DNA of 64,000 nt from Rhizobium sp. NXC24 (GCF_002944315.1 NZ_CP024314.1:620001-684000), one strand, 5' to 3'. Shown: positions 38,447-47,686, counted from the stretch's first letter. Made by a program: numbers and translations. Notes: a model not told the origin generated them from the letters alone.

Positions 38447-40036
38447 TCAGGTCTCCAACCAGACGCGGGTCGCGACGTAGCCGTTCGACATATCGTTGCC
38501 GATGTCGTGGACATAGCCCTTCACCTGCTTGGTGGAGGCGTTCACGAAGTCGTTGAACATCGGCAGAATGACGCCGCCCTCGTCGCGGACCATCATCGCC
38601 ATGCTGCGATAAAGCTCCTTGCGCTTGGCTTCGTCGAGTTCCGAGCGGGCTTCCAGGAGAAGCTTGTCGAAGTCCGGACGCTTGAAGCGGGTGTCGTTCC
38701 AGTCCGCCGTCGAGAGATAGGCGGTGGAATACATCTGATCCTGCGTCGGGCGGCCGCCCCAATAGGAGGTGGAGAAGGGCTGGACGTTCCAGACGTTGGT
38801 CCAGTAGCCGTCGCCCGGCTCGCGCTTAACCTCGATGTTGATGCCGGCCTTCTTGCAGCTTTCCTGATAGAGGACCGCGGCGTCGACGGCGCCCGGGAAG
38901 GCGACTTCCGAGGTGCGCAGCAGCACGGAGCCGCTGTGGCCGGACTTCTTATAGTGGAAGGCGGCCTTGTCGGGATCGTAGCTGCGCTGCTCGATGCCTT
39001 CGGGGAAGAGGGCATAGGTGCTATTGATCGGGAAGTCGTTGCCGACCTTGCCGTAGCCGCCGAGGATCTTCTTCACCATGGTTTCGCGGTCCATGGCATA
39101 TTTCAGCGCCAGGCGAAGGTCGTTATTGTCGAACGGCGCCGTGTTGCAATGCATGATGAACACGTAATGCCCGCGGCCGGCGGTCGAGAGGATTTCGACA
39201 TTGGGCGCGCGCTTCAACAGGTCCACGGTCTTTGGATCGACGCGATTGATGTAGTGCACCTGACCGGACGACAGCGCGGCGATACGTGCCGTCGCATCGT
39301 TCATGCCGATGATTTCGATCGAGTCGACATAACCGCGATCAGTACGCCAATCGTCCTTGTTCTTCTCGAACGTCGCGCGCACGCCGGGCTCGAAACTGAC
39401 GAGCTTGTAAGGACCGGTGCCGATCGAAGCGAGGGGATCGTCATTACCGCCATTCGGCTGGATGACGAGATGGTAGTCGGAGAGCAGCAACGGCATGTCG
39501 GCGTTGCCTTCGGTCAGCGTCAGGACGAGATTGTCGCCGTCGGCCTTGATCTCCTTGATCGATTTCATGACGCCGAGCGCGCCTGATTCCGACTTGCTGT
39601 CGGTGTGGCGCTTGAGGGTGGCGACGACGTCGTCGATGGTTAGCTCCTTGCCATTGTGGAACTTGACGCCCTTGCGGATCTTGAAGGTCCATGTGGCAGC
39701 GTCCTTCGACGGCTCCCAGGATTCGGCAAGTGCCGGCACGGCGGCACCGGTCAGGGGGTGAGATTCCACTAGCATGTCGCCCCAGCAACGGCCGACGCAG
39801 AACATGAACTGTGACAGGAATTTTGCCGGGTCCTTGGAATCGGTTGCGGCACCGCCTTCGAGGCCGAGTTTCAGATGGCCACCGCGTTTTGGTTCGGCTG
39901 CCATCGCGCTTTCGGTGAAAAGCTGATCGGCAAGTGCCAATGTCATACCGGCCGCCATGGCGCGCCCCATGAATTCGCGACGGCTGAGACCGCCGGAGGT
40001 CACACGGCTTGCCAAGTGTTTTGTGTAATCTTTCAT
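38447..40036 (-). CDS. Family-5 ABC substrate-binding protein with Tat signal (copy 2)
   Basis: The 529-aa protein has a twin-arginine signal (LSRREFMGRAM followed by TLALADQLFTESAMAAE). The mature sequence parallels copy 1 closely (GGHLKLGLEGGAATDSKDPAKF, GTGPYKLVSFEPGVRATFEKN, NDMSNGYVATRVW). It lies directly upstream of its permeases, so it is the primary receptor. It follows the crotonobetainyl-CoA hydratase-like gene by 127 bases on the same strand. This suggests a ligand connected with betaine or carnitine catabolism rather than ordinary peptides, but that is inference. RBS AGGAACAGGGG. Confidence 0.9.
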   Translation of the reverse strand: MKDYTKHLASRVTSGGLSRREFMGRAMAAGMTLALADQLFTESAMAAEPKRGGHLKLGLEGGAATDSKDPAKFLSQFMFCVGRCWGDMLVESHPLTGAAVPALAESWEPSKDAATWTFKIRKGVKFHNGKELTIDDVVATLKRHTDSKSESGALGVMKSIKEIKADGDNLVLTLTEGNADMPLLLSDYHLVIQPNGGNDDPLASIGTGPYKLVSFEPGVRATFEKNKDDWRTDRGYVDSIEIIGMNDATARIAALSSGQVHYINRVDPKTVDLLKRAPNVEILSTAGRGHYVFIMHCNTAPFDNNDLRLALKYAMDRETMVKKILGGYGKVGNDFPINSTYALFPEGIEQRSYDPDKAAFHYKKSGHSGSVLLRTSEVAFPGAVDAAVLYQESCKKAGINIEVKREPGDGYWTNVWNVQPFSTSYWGGRPTQDQMYSTAYLSTADWNDTRFKRPDFDKLLLEARSELDEAKRKELYRSMAMMVRDEGGVILPMFNDFVNASTKQVKGYVHDIGNDMSNGYVATRVWLET

Positions 40037-40163
40037 TCCCCTGTTCCTTCTTCTTGATGCGTTGATAGAACTTTCGGGCAAAGCTTCGGATGCGGTTTCC
40101 TCTCCGCCGGAAGCTCGATTGCCCGCGATCATGCGGGAAAATAATGCGGTTGTCGCCGCCTTC

Positions 40164-40946
40164 TCACTTTCCTTTCCAGATTGGGCTTCGCTTCTCCGCG
40201 AATGCCCTTGCGCCTTCCAACTGATCCTCGCTCGAATAGAGGGCATCGACGGTCGCAAATTGCCGTTTGGTGATCTTGTTCATGGCAGTCTGAAACGTCG
40301 TTCCCTCCGCTTCGCGGACAATTTCCTTGATGGCTGCGTAGACGAGCGGCGGGCCGCCTTCGAGAAGCCGGGCAAGTTCCCAGGCTCGGCTCATCAATCG
40401 GTCCGCAGCGACGATCTCATTGACGAAGCCCCAACGATGAGCCTCGGCAACGTCAAGCCAGCGGCCGGTCAGGAGCATGTCCATGGCGATATGATAGGGA
40501 ATGCGCTTCGGTAATTTGATCGATGCAGCATCTGCGACGGTCCCCGAGCGGATTTCCGGAAGGGCGAAGGTCGCGTGTTCGGCGGCGATGATCAGATCGG
40601 TGGAAAGGGCAATCTCCAGGCCGCCGCCGCAACAGATGCCATTGACGGCGCAAATCACCGGCTTGTTGAGATCGCGAAGCTCCTGCAGACCCCCGAAACC
40701 GCCGACGCCATAGTCGCCGTCGACCGCATCGCCGGCGGCAGCCGCCTTCAAATCCCAGCCGGCCGAAAAGAACTTCTCGCCGGCACCGGAAATGATCGCC
40801 ACGCGCAGATCGGGGTCGTCACGGAAATCGCGGAAGATCAGCCCCATCTCGCGGCTTGTCCCAAGGTCGATGGCGTTCGCCTTCGGCCGGTCGATGATGA
40901 CCTCCAAGATACCGTTGTCGCGCCTTGTGCCAATGGGGCTGTGCAA
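40164..40946 (-). CDS. caiD: Enoyl-CoA hydratase family, probable crotonobetainyl-CoA hydratase (CaiD-like)
   Basis: The 260-aa crotonase-fold protein begins VIIDRPKANAIDLGTSREMG. It has SGAGEKFFSAGWDLKAAA and VNGICCGGGLEIALSTDLIIA for the oxyanion hole, and a C-terminal AFAEKRSPIWKGK. The YGVGGFGGL and SAGWDLKAA stretches are those of carnitinyl-CoA dehydratases (CaiD). The enzyme would hydrate crotonobetainyl-CoA to carnitinyl-CoA. It starts six bases downstream of the CoA ligase gene, as part of one operon with an acyl-CoA dehydrogenase and carnitine dehydrogenase. Assignment to betaine rather than general fatty-acyl substrates rests on those neighbours and the CaiD-like motifs. Confidence 0.82.
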   Translation of the reverse strand: MHSPIGTRRDNGILEVIIDRPKANAIDLGTSREMGLIFRDFRDDPDLRVAIISGAGEKFFSAGWDLKAAAAGDAVDGDYGVGGFGGLQELRDLNKPVICAVNGICCGGGLEIALSTDLIIAAEHATFALPEIRSGTVADAASIKLPKRIPYHIAMDMLLTGRWLDVAEAHRWGFVNEIVAADRLMSRAWELARLLEGGPPLVYAAIKEIVREAEGTTFQTAMNKITKRQFATVDALYSSEDQLEGARAFAEKRSPIWKGK

Positions 40947-40952
40947 CTTCCG

Positions 40953-43010
40953 CTACCTCCTTCGCCGGATGAGGGCATCCGCGGCAATGACGCCACGATT
41001 TTCAGGCAGAACCATCAATGGATTAATGTCCAGTTCTTCCAGTCGTGCGGCGTTTTTTACGACATATTCTGCCGCTGATAAGACGGCGTCGGCAACTGCA
41101 TCGAGACTGCTCTTCGCCCCGCCACGATAGCCTTCGATCAACTTCCTGACCTTCAGCCGCGATATGGCGTCCAACACGTCTGTCTTCGTCACGGGAAGGG
41201 CTAAAATAACGGAGTCTTCAAGCAATTCCACTAGGATTCCACCCGCGCCGATCGTCAATGCCAATCCGACGACGGGATCGCGCACGGCGCCGACGATCAA
41301 CTCGGCGACGGGGCGCTCGACCATCCGTTCGACGAGGTATCCGGAGGCGATCGGAACCATCCGCTGCGCCGCTCTTTGCACCGCCTCCACATCCCAGAGG
41401 TTGAGTGCGACGGCTCCGACCTCGGACTTGTGCTCGACGCCCAACGCCTTCAGGGCAACAGGAAAGCCGATACGGCGCGCCTGTTCTGCGGCCTCGCTCG
41501 GATTGGATGCCGTTTCGCCTAAGGGAATGGCGAGACCGGCGGCGGACAACTCCGCTTTGGCCGCCGCCTCGCTCAAGGTTTCGATCTCGCCTGCGATCAC
41601 GGGAATATCGAGCAGCGGTAGCGGGGATTGAGCACGCCAGGCCATTCCGATCCGGCTTGCCACTTCCGCCGCCGTGATGGCTTCGCTAATGCCGCAGAGA
41701 GGCACTATGCCATCCCGCATTAGCTGCAAAGCAATCGTTTCCGGCATGTTTTCCGGCAGCGTCGCCAGGATGCCAGCGCGGGCGCCAGTGCGTTTTGCCG
41801 CAGCAGCAACGGCGGCAACCGTCGTCATCCAGTCCGCTGCATCGCAACGATCGTCGCGCGGAAAATCGAGGACGATCAGATTGAGCGCGTAGTCGCCTTC
41901 GAACATGGCGGTGAAGGCCTCCGACTGGCGTGAAAGATCGCCCCAAACGAAGGTGTGGTAGTCGAGAGGATTGGAGAGCGTCACCATCTCGCCGAGGCTG
42001 TGCCGCAAGGCCGGCAATTGCTCCGGTTTCAGAGCGCGAAAATCCACCGCCCGGCCGGTCGCAGCATCGGCCATTAGCGAGGCCTCCCCGCCGGAACAGC
42101 TCATCGAAGAGATCGCATTGCTTTGCAGTGGGCCAGTCACGTGCAGCAGTTTCAGCGTTTCGACGAGTTCCGGCAGGGTCGCGACCCGGCCGATGCCGAG
42201 GCGAGCGAGAACCGCATCGGCAACCGCATCGCTGCCGGCCAGGGATGCCGTATGCGAAACGGCGGCGCGCTGCGCCTGTTCGGATTTGCCGACCTTCAGA
42301 GCGATGACGGGTTTGCGCAATTCCCTCGCACGCACGGCAAGTTTTTGAAGGGTCTGGACGTTGCCGAACCCCTCGATATGCAGGCCGATCGCCGTAACGC
42401 GAGGATCTTCCAGGACGGCGAGGGCGAGATCGCACAATCCGATCTGCGCCTGGTTGCCTGCCGTCATCAGATAGCTGATGGGGAGGCCACGCCTTTGCAT
42501 GGAGAGATTGATGGCGATGTTCGAGGATTGGGTGAGAATGGCAACACCGCGTTCGACACGCACCATTCCGTGCTGATCGGGCCAGAGCAGGGCGCCATCG
42601 AGACCGTTGATCACGCCATAACAATTCGGCCCGACGATCGGCATGTCGCCGGCCGCATCGACCAAGGCCTCCTGCAAAGTGGCACCATCGGCCAGTTCGG
42701 CGACGGCTTCGCTGAAGCCGGAGGCGTAGCAGACGGCGCCGCCGGCGCCTCTGGCTGAAAGCGCGCGCACGATATCGATAGTCAGCATCCGGTTAACACC
42801 GACGAAGGCGGCATCCGGTGCGGCGGGCAGGTCTTCCACCGATCGATAACAGCGGCGCCCAAGTACGTTATCGAGCGTCGGATGCACCGGCCAGATGTCC
42901 CCGGCAAAACCCATGCGATCGCATTGTTCGATGACCCGGCGCGCCTCACGGCCGCCGAAGACGGCGATCGTTTGCGGTCTGATCAGGCGATCGAGCGGGC
43001 GTTGCGTCAT
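40953..43010 (-). CDS. ADP-forming acyl-CoA synthetase family protein (CoA-binding plus ATP-grasp)
   Basis: The 685-aa protein has the fused layout of NDP-forming acyl-CoA ligases. A CoA-binding domain comes first (DRLIRPQTIAVFGGREARRVIEQC, PVHPTLDNVLGRRCYRSVEDLP). A succinyl-CoA-synthetase-like middle follows (QSSNIAINLSMQRRGLPISYLMTAGNQ, KSEQAQRAAVSHTASLAG). The C-terminal ATP-grasp part shows FPVALKALGVEHKSEVGAVALNL and ELDINPLMVLPENRGVIAADALI. It activates a carboxylate as its CoA thioester with ATP or GTP. In this operon gamma-butyrobetaine or crotonobetaine is the likely acid; better-known systems use AMP-forming ligases (CaiC) or CoA transferases (CaiB). The ATG at 43010 lies four bases after the dehydrogenase stop. 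Confidence 0.82.
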   Translation of the reverse strand: MTQRPLDRLIRPQTIAVFGGREARRVIEQCDRMGFAGDIWPVHPTLDNVLGRRCYRSVEDLPAAPDAAFVGVNRMLTIDIVRALSARGAGGAVCYASGFSEAVAELADGATLQEALVDAAGDMPIVGPNCYGVINGLDGALLWPDQHGMVRVERGVAILTQSSNIAINLSMQRRGLPISYLMTAGNQAQIGLCDLALAVLEDPRVTAIGLHIEGFGNVQTLQKLAVRARELRKPVIALKVGKSEQAQRAAVSHTASLAGSDAVADAVLARLGIGRVATLPELVETLKLLHVTGPLQSNAISSMSCSGGEASLMADAATGRAVDFRALKPEQLPALRHSLGEMVTLSNPLDYHTFVWGDLSRQSEAFTAMFEGDYALNLIVLDFPRDDRCDAADWMTTVAAVAAAAKRTGARAGILATLPENMPETIALQLMRDGIVPLCGISEAITAAEVASRIGMAWRAQSPLPLLDIPVIAGEIETLSEAAAKAELSAAGLAIPLGETASNPSEAAEQARRIGFPVALKALGVEHKSEVGAVALNLWDVEAVQRAAQRMVPIASGYLVERMVERPVAELIVGAVRDPVVGLALTIGAGGILVELLEDSVILALPVTKTDVLDAISRLKVRKLIEGYRGGAKSSLDAVADAVLSAAEYVVKNAARLEELDINPLMVLPENRGVIAADALIRRRR

Positions 43011-43014
43011 CCGA

Positions 43015-44175
43015 TCACGCTCCGAATGGCCGCAGCAGATCGCGGCTGATGATGTGACGCTGAATTTCCGAGGTTCCGTCCCAGATGCGTTCGACGCGCG
43101 CATCGCGCCAGAAACGGGCAAGCGGCAGGTCGTCCATCAAGCCCATGCCGCCGAAAATCTGGATCGCCTCGTCGGTGACGCGGGCAAGCATTTCGGAGGC
43201 GTAGAGCTTGGCGGACGCAATCTCGCGATTGGCCGGGATGCCGGCATCCAGTTTCCACGCGGCGGATAGTGTCAGCAGGTCGGCGGCGTCGATCTCCGTG
43301 ATCATGTCGGCAAGCTTGAACGACACGCCCTGATTGGCGCCTATCGGTTTGCCGAACTGTTTCCGCTCCGCCGCATAGGGCAGCGCCAGATCGAAAACGC
43401 GCCGGGCCCGCCCGACACAGCTCGCGGCGACCGTCAGACGCGTTCCGTAAAGCCACTCATTGGCAATATCGAAGCCGCGATGTACCCCACCCAGCACTTG
43501 GGATTTAGGCAGACGGCAATCCGTGAAGCTCAGTATCACGTTGTGATAGCCGCGATGGGAAACTGAATCGTAGCCCTTGAGGATCTCGAACCCCGGCGTG
43601 CCGCGATCGACCAGGAAAGCGGTGATCTTCTTCTTCACGCCCCTCGGCGTTTCCTCTTCGCCGGTTGCGGCAAAGACGATGACGAAATCGGCGATGTCTG
43701 CGTGCGAGATGAAATGTTTGGTGCCGTTCAGAACGAAATCGTCGCCATCCTGCCGGGCTGCGCATTTCATGCCGCGCATGTCGGAGCCGGCGTCGGGTTC
43801 GGTGATGGCGAGCGCGTCAATCTTCTCGCCACGCACGGCCGGCAGAAGATAGCGTTCGCGCTGCTCGCCCTCGCAGGCCATCAGAATGCCGGAAGGACGG
43901 CCGAAAAAGACGGTGAGCCCCATCGAGCCCCGACCCAGCTCGCGCTCGACAAGGGTGAAGGTGACGTGATCAAGCCCGGCGCCACCGATTTTCTCGGGGA
44001 AATTGCAGGCATAGAAGCCGAGCTCGATGCATTTGCGCCGGATCTCGTCCCCAAGCTCAGGCGGCACGAGGCCGGTACGCTCGACCTCGTTTTCATGCGG
44101 ATAAATCTCCGTCTCCACGAAGTCGCGGACCGTCTGGACGATCATCTCCTGCTCTTCGTTGAGCCCGAAATTCAT
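43015..44175 (-). CDS. Acyl-CoA dehydrogenase, probable gamma-butyrobetainyl-CoA dehydrogenase
   Basis: The 386-aa flavoprotein is of standard acyl-CoA dehydrogenase length. It has ALAITEPDAGSDMRGMKCAARQDGDDFVLNGTKHFISHADIAD for FAD/substrate binding. RKQFGKPIGANQGVSFKLADM and QIFGGMGLMDDLPLARFWRDARVERIWDGTSEIQ complete the C-terminal helical domain. FAD is implied by the family. Within this operon the natural step is oxidation of gamma-butyrobetainyl-CoA to crotonobetainyl-CoA before hydration. The start at 44175 is 13 bases after the carnitine dehydrogenase stop. The substrate is inferred from context only. Confidence 0.85.
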   Translation of the reverse strand: MNFGLNEEQEMIVQTVRDFVETEIYPHENEVERTGLVPPELGDEIRRKCIELGFYACNFPEKIGGAGLDHVTFTLVERELGRGSMGLTVFFGRPSGILMACEGEQRERYLLPAVRGEKIDALAITEPDAGSDMRGMKCAARQDGDDFVLNGTKHFISHADIADFVIVFAATGEEETPRGVKKKITAFLVDRGTPGFEILKGYDSVSHRGYHNVILSFTDCRLPKSQVLGGVHRGFDIANEWLYGTRLTVAASCVGRARRVFDLALPYAAERKQFGKPIGANQGVSFKLADMITEIDAADLLTLSAAWKLDAGIPANREIASAKLYASEMLARVTDEAIQIFGGMGLMDDLPLARFWRDARVERIWDGTSEIQRHIISRDLLRPFGA

Positions 44176-44188
44176 GATCGCTCCCCTC

Positions 44189-45679
44189 CTAACGCTTTTG
44201 TCCGACATGACGCCCGACGCCTTCAGGCACAGGCAGTCTTGCGTGGGCCTCGGCAATCGGCCTTATTTTGCTCAGCACCTCCTCCGGTGCGGGAGCGGCT
44301 TTGCCGGCCTTGGCGTCGACATGCAGCAGCATCTGTTCGGCGGTGGCGATCGCTTCGCCGGTTATCGTGTCGTAGATCGTATGGAACACGTGCAGTCGCT
44401 TCTCGTCGGCGGACAGAAGTTGGCAGGTGGAATGGATAGCTTGGCCGAGCTTGGCTTCGCCAAGATGGCGAATATGAGTCTCCACTGTATAGTAGCTGTG
44501 ACCGCGCTCGACATAATCGAGATCGACGCCGATCAGACGCAGCAACGCGTCAGACGTGTCGCCGAAGACCTGCAGATAGCGGTGTTCCGTCATATGGCCG
44601 TTGTAGTCCACCCATGCCGGGCTGACTTTGGTTTCGATCAGACGCAGAGGCTGCGCGAGATCCGCCAGCTTTTTGTCGCCGCCGGCGGAGGCCCAGAGGC
44701 CGTGCTCGAATTCCTTAAGCAGCTTGCCGGCGCCCCAGCCCTTGCCGCCATGGCCGCCCTTCAGCGTCTGCAGGATGCCGACGAGATTTTCGTCGCGAAT
44801 GCGCTCCAGCTCGCGGATCGACAGGCCTGCCGCCTGTTCGTCCGACTGCTGGCCGATCTTTTCGACAAGGGCGTCGTCGAGATCGACGACATCCATAAGC
44901 TTCGTCCAGTTCCATTGCAGGGCCGGGCCGAACTGCGCCAGGAAGTGCCGCATACCCGCTTCGCCGCCGGCAATGCGGTAGGTCTGGAACAGACCCATCT
45001 GCGCCCAGCGCAGGCCGAAGGAATAGCGGATGACGTCATCCAGCGTCTCTACCGTGCAGATATCGTCCTTGATCAGCCAAAGCGCCTCGCGCCACAGGGC
45101 TTCCAGCAGACGGTCGCCGACGAAAGCTTCGATCTCCTTGGCAATGTGCACGCCCTTCATGCCGATTGGCGGCAGCCGGGCCATGGCGGCCTTGATCGTT
45201 TCCATCGAAGTCTTTTCACCGCCGACGATTTCGACGAGCGGCAGCAGATAGACGGGGTTATAGGGATGGGCGACGAAGAGGCGTTCCGGATGACGCATAT
45301 CGCGTTGCAGATCGGTTGGCAGCAGCCCCGAAGTGGATGAGCCAATCAGGGCATCGGGCCTTGCTACCGCATCGATCTGCGTCAGGACTTTACGTTTGAG
45401 GTCGAGCCGCTCGGGCACGCTTTCCTGGATCCAGTCGGCATCGCCGACGGCCGCTTCAAGCGTGTCCCTGAAAGTGAGCTTGCCGCGCGGTGGAAGCGGC
45501 GCACCGGTCAGCATCGCATAGGCTTTTTCCGCGTTCGCCAGAACTTCGCCGACGATGCGGGTCGCTTCCGGATGCGGGTCGAAGACATCGACATCGATAC
45601 CCGCCAGCAGAAAGCGGGCAATCCATCCGCCGCCGATGACGCCGCCGCCGATGCAGGCTGCCTTGTTGATCCTGGTCAT
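44189..45679 (-). CDS. Carnitine 3-dehydrogenase fused to a hotdog thioesterase (CdhA-CdhB type)
   Basis: This is a 496-aa fusion. Residues 1-320 form a 3-hydroxyacyl-CoA-dehydrogenase-like module: NAD motif CIGGGVIGGGWIARF (9-23), SSTSGL (114-119), HPYNP with His138, and Glu150. Residues about 345-475 form a 4HBT/hotdog thioesterase with WVDYNGHMTEHRYL (356-369). In Pseudomonas the two activities are separate (CdhA, CdhB). Sinorhizobium is known to carry a fused carnitine dehydrogenase/betainyl-CoA thioesterase, which this matches in length and order. It oxidises L-carnitine to 3-dehydrocarnitine and hydrolyses the betainyl-CoA made by the cleavage enzyme, giving glycine betaine. Confidence 0.9.
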   Translation of the reverse strand: MTRINKAACIGGGVIGGGWIARFLLAGIDVDVFDPHPEATRIVGEVLANAEKAYAMLTGAPLPPRGKLTFRDTLEAAVGDADWIQESVPERLDLKRKVLTQIDAVARPDALIGSSTSGLLPTDLQRDMRHPERLFVAHPYNPVYLLPLVEIVGGEKTSMETIKAAMARLPPIGMKGVHIAKEIEAFVGDRLLEALWREALWLIKDDICTVETLDDVIRYSFGLRWAQMGLFQTYRIAGGEAGMRHFLAQFGPALQWNWTKLMDVVDLDDALVEKIGQQSDEQAAGLSIRELERIRDENLVGILQTLKGGHGGKGWGAGKLLKEFEHGLWASAGGDKKLADLAQPLRLIETKVSPAWVDYNGHMTEHRYLQVFGDTSDALLRLIGVDLDYVERGHSYYTVETHIRHLGEAKLGQAIHSTCQLLSADEKRLHVFHTIYDTITGEAIATAEQMLLHVDAKAGKAAPAPEEVLSKIRPIAEAHARLPVPEGVGRHVGQKR

Positions 45680-45686
45680 GGTGGCC

Positions 45687-46589
45687 TCAGCGCTTCGTCA
45701 GTTTTAGCTTCTTGCGGACATCCTCGGGGCCGATGATGCGCGCGCCCATGCCTTCGACCGCCTGCACCGCCTTTTCGACGAGCTGCGCATTGGTCGCGAG
45801 CATGCCCTTTCCGGCATAGAGATTGTCCTCGAGCCCAACGCGAACGTTGCCGCCGGCAAGGATCGCCGCCGCCGGATAGGCCATGGCGTTACGGCCGATC
45901 GAAAAGGCCGAGAAGGTCCAGCTTTCGGGAACGTTATTGACCATCGCCATAAAGGTGTTGAGGTCATCGGGCGCCCCCCAGGGGATGCCCATGCAAAGCT
46001 GGATGAGGACCGGGTCCTCAATAAGACCCTCCTCGGCAAGCTGCTTGGCAAACCAGAGATGACCGGTATCGAAAGCTTCGATCTCGGGACGCACGCCGAG
46101 ATCCGTCATCTTCTTTGCCATCGCCCGCAGCATGGAGGGCGTGTTGGTCATGACATAGTCGCCGAGACTGAAGTTCATCGTGCCGCAATCGAGCGTGCAG
46201 ATTTCCGGCAGGCATTCGGCGACGTGGCTGACGCGCTCGGAGGCGCCTGCCATGTCAGTACCGCGGGCGTTAAGGGGCAGGGGGCTTTCAACATCGCCGA
46301 AGATCAGGTCGCCGCCCATGCCGGCGGTCAGGTTGAGCACCACATCGACATCCGCAGAGCGGATGCGATCCGTCACTTCCCTGTAGAGATCGTTGCGGCG
46401 GCTCGCGGCGCCGGTCTCGGGGTCGCGGACATGGCAGTGGACGACGGCGGCACCAGCCTTGGCGGCATCGATCGCGGATTCCGCGATCTGCTTGGGAGTG
46501 ATCGGAACATGGCTGGATTTGGAAACCGTGTCGCCGGCGCCGGTGACGGCGCAGGTGATGAAGACATCGCGGTTCATCGCAAGAGGCAT
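45687..46589 (-). CDS. cdhC: Dehydrocarnitine cleavage enzyme, BKACE family (CdhC)
   Basis: The 300-aa BKACE (beta-keto acid cleavage enzyme, formerly DUF849) protein has zinc ligands His51 and His53 in VVHCHVRDPETG. It also has FITCAVTGAGDTVSKS at the N-terminus, EAFDTGHLWFAKQL and RVGLEDNLYAGKG. With acetyl-CoA it would split 3-dehydrocarnitine into betainyl-CoA and acetoacetate. The gene starts the minus-strand catabolic operon. It lies seven bases before the fused dehydrogenase-thioesterase and is divergent from a CdhR-like regulator. RBS GGGAGAAC precedes the ATG at 46589. Confidence 0.9.
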   Translation of the reverse strand: MPLAMNRDVFITCAVTGAGDTVSKSSHVPITPKQIAESAIDAAKAGAAVVHCHVRDPETGAASRRNDLYREVTDRIRSADVDVVLNLTAGMGGDLIFGDVESPLPLNARGTDMAGASERVSHVAECLPEICTLDCGTMNFSLGDYVMTNTPSMLRAMAKKMTDLGVRPEIEAFDTGHLWFAKQLAEEGLIEDPVLIQLCMGIPWGAPDDLNTFMAMVNNVPESWTFSAFSIGRNAMAYPAAAILAGGNVRVGLEDNLYAGKGMLATNAQLVEKAVQAVEGMGARIIGPEDVRKKLKLTKR

Positions 46590-46687
46590 TTTTGTTCTCC
46601 CTCGTATTGAGCCCATTACGAGGCATGCGACGTTCCCATGCTTTGCATTTTCGGAAGAGAACGATACATTACCGGAAATATCAGGGA
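46590..46687. promoter_or_regulatory. Divergent control region between cdhC and cdhR
   Basis: These 98 bases must contain the promoters of both the carnitine operon and its presumed activator. A/T-rich patches and a GATACATTACCGGAAATATC stretch lie near the cdhR side. CdhR/GlxA-type activators bind close to such sites. I cannot define an exact operator by eye. Confidence 0.4.
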
Positions 46688-47686
46688 ATGCCCGTGCTGA
46701 CTTCGTCCAACACACCACTCGACATCGATCTGCTGGTGCTTCCGGAAACGAACCTGATCCTGATTGCTTCGGTGATCGAACCGTTGCGTGGGGCCAATCG
46801 TATCTCCGGAGCCGAGATCTATCGCTGGCGCTTGTTTACACTTGATGGCGCGCCCGTCGAAACGACGAGCCATATCCCGGTTCCTGCGTCGGGCGGCTTC
46901 CGCCCCACAAGCGACACCACTCCGCTCTTCGTGCTGGCGAGCTACAATTGGCGGGGCAGCGCGACGCAGGCGCTGAAGATGCAGTTGTCGCAGACGGCGC
47001 GCTACCGTTCGATGATGGCGGGCATCGAATCCGGCAGTTGGCTGCTCGCCGAGGCAAGCCTTCTCGACGATGTTTCGGCGGCTGTTCATTGGGAGGATTT
47101 CGACGATTTCGCGCTAGCCTATCCGCAGGTCCGTGCCGTCAAGGATCGTTTCGTGATCGACGGCAAGCGCATCACCACCGCCGGCTCGCTGCCGACCGTC
47201 GACCTGATGCTGGAGATCATCCGGCGGCGGCAGGGCTATTCGCTTGCGCTCGAAGTCAGCAGGCTTTTTATCTACGAGCCGGCCAATACGCGGAGCGCGG
47301 CTGAGCTTTCGCCCTCGACCGCCGGCTTGCGGATGCGCGACCCGCGCGTTGCACAGGCCATTCGTCTGATGGAGGAAAACATCGAGCAACCGCTGGTCCT
47401 GACGCGCCTGGCGCGGCGCATCGGCCTCAGCGCTCGCCATCTCCAGGCGCTCTTTCAGGAAAGCATCGGCGCGCCTCCGCATGTGCATTATCTCGCCCTT
47501 CGGCTCAATGCTGCGCGCCGCAAGGTGATCGAGACCAAGGATTCTTTCGCTGAGATTGCCGCGGCAACCGGCTTCAACTCGGCTTCGGCATTTTCCCGAA
47601 GCTATCGCGCCAGTTTTTCGGAAAGTCCCTCCGGCACGCGGCGGCGCCTGCGCGGGCGCTCTACGGCTGCAGCAGAGCCGACATAG
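46688..47686 (+). CDS. cdhR: GlxA-family AraC-type regulator, CdhR-like
   Basis: The 332-aa protein has an N-terminal DJ-1/PfpI (amidotransferase-like) sensor (DIDLLVLPETNLILIASVIEPLRGANR, AGIESGSWLLAEASLLD). A C-terminal AraC DNA-binding domain has two HTHs (LARRIGLSARHLQALFQESIG and FAEIAAATGFNSASAFSRSYRASF). In Pseudomonas, CdhR of this same architecture activates carnitine catabolism, and the gene is likewise divergent from the cdh genes. The ATG at 46688 is chosen for its AGGGA RBS. Its 3' end overlaps the convergent LysR gene by 26 bases. Confidence 0.87.
   Translation: MPVLTSSNTPLDIDLLVLPETNLILIASVIEPLRGANRISGAEIYRWRLFTLDGAPVETTSHIPVPASGGFRPTSDTTPLFVLASYNWRGSATQALKMQLSQTARYRSMMAGIESGSWLLAEASLLDDVSAAVHWEDFDDFALAYPQVRAVKDRFVIDGKRITTAGSLPTVDLMLEIIRRRQGYSLALEVSRLFIYEPANTRSAAELSPSTAGLRMRDPRVAQAIRLMEENIEQPLVLTRLARRIGLSARHLQALFQESIGAPPHVHYLALRLNAARRKVIETKDSFAEIAAATGFNSASAFSRSYRASFSESPSGTRRRLRGRSTAAAEPT

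Noticed and set aside
44159..45340. Long plus-strand open frame opposite the carnitine dehydrogenase gene
   Set aside because: Composition is that of an antisense shadow, and the minus-strand gene has clear NAD and thioesterase motifs.
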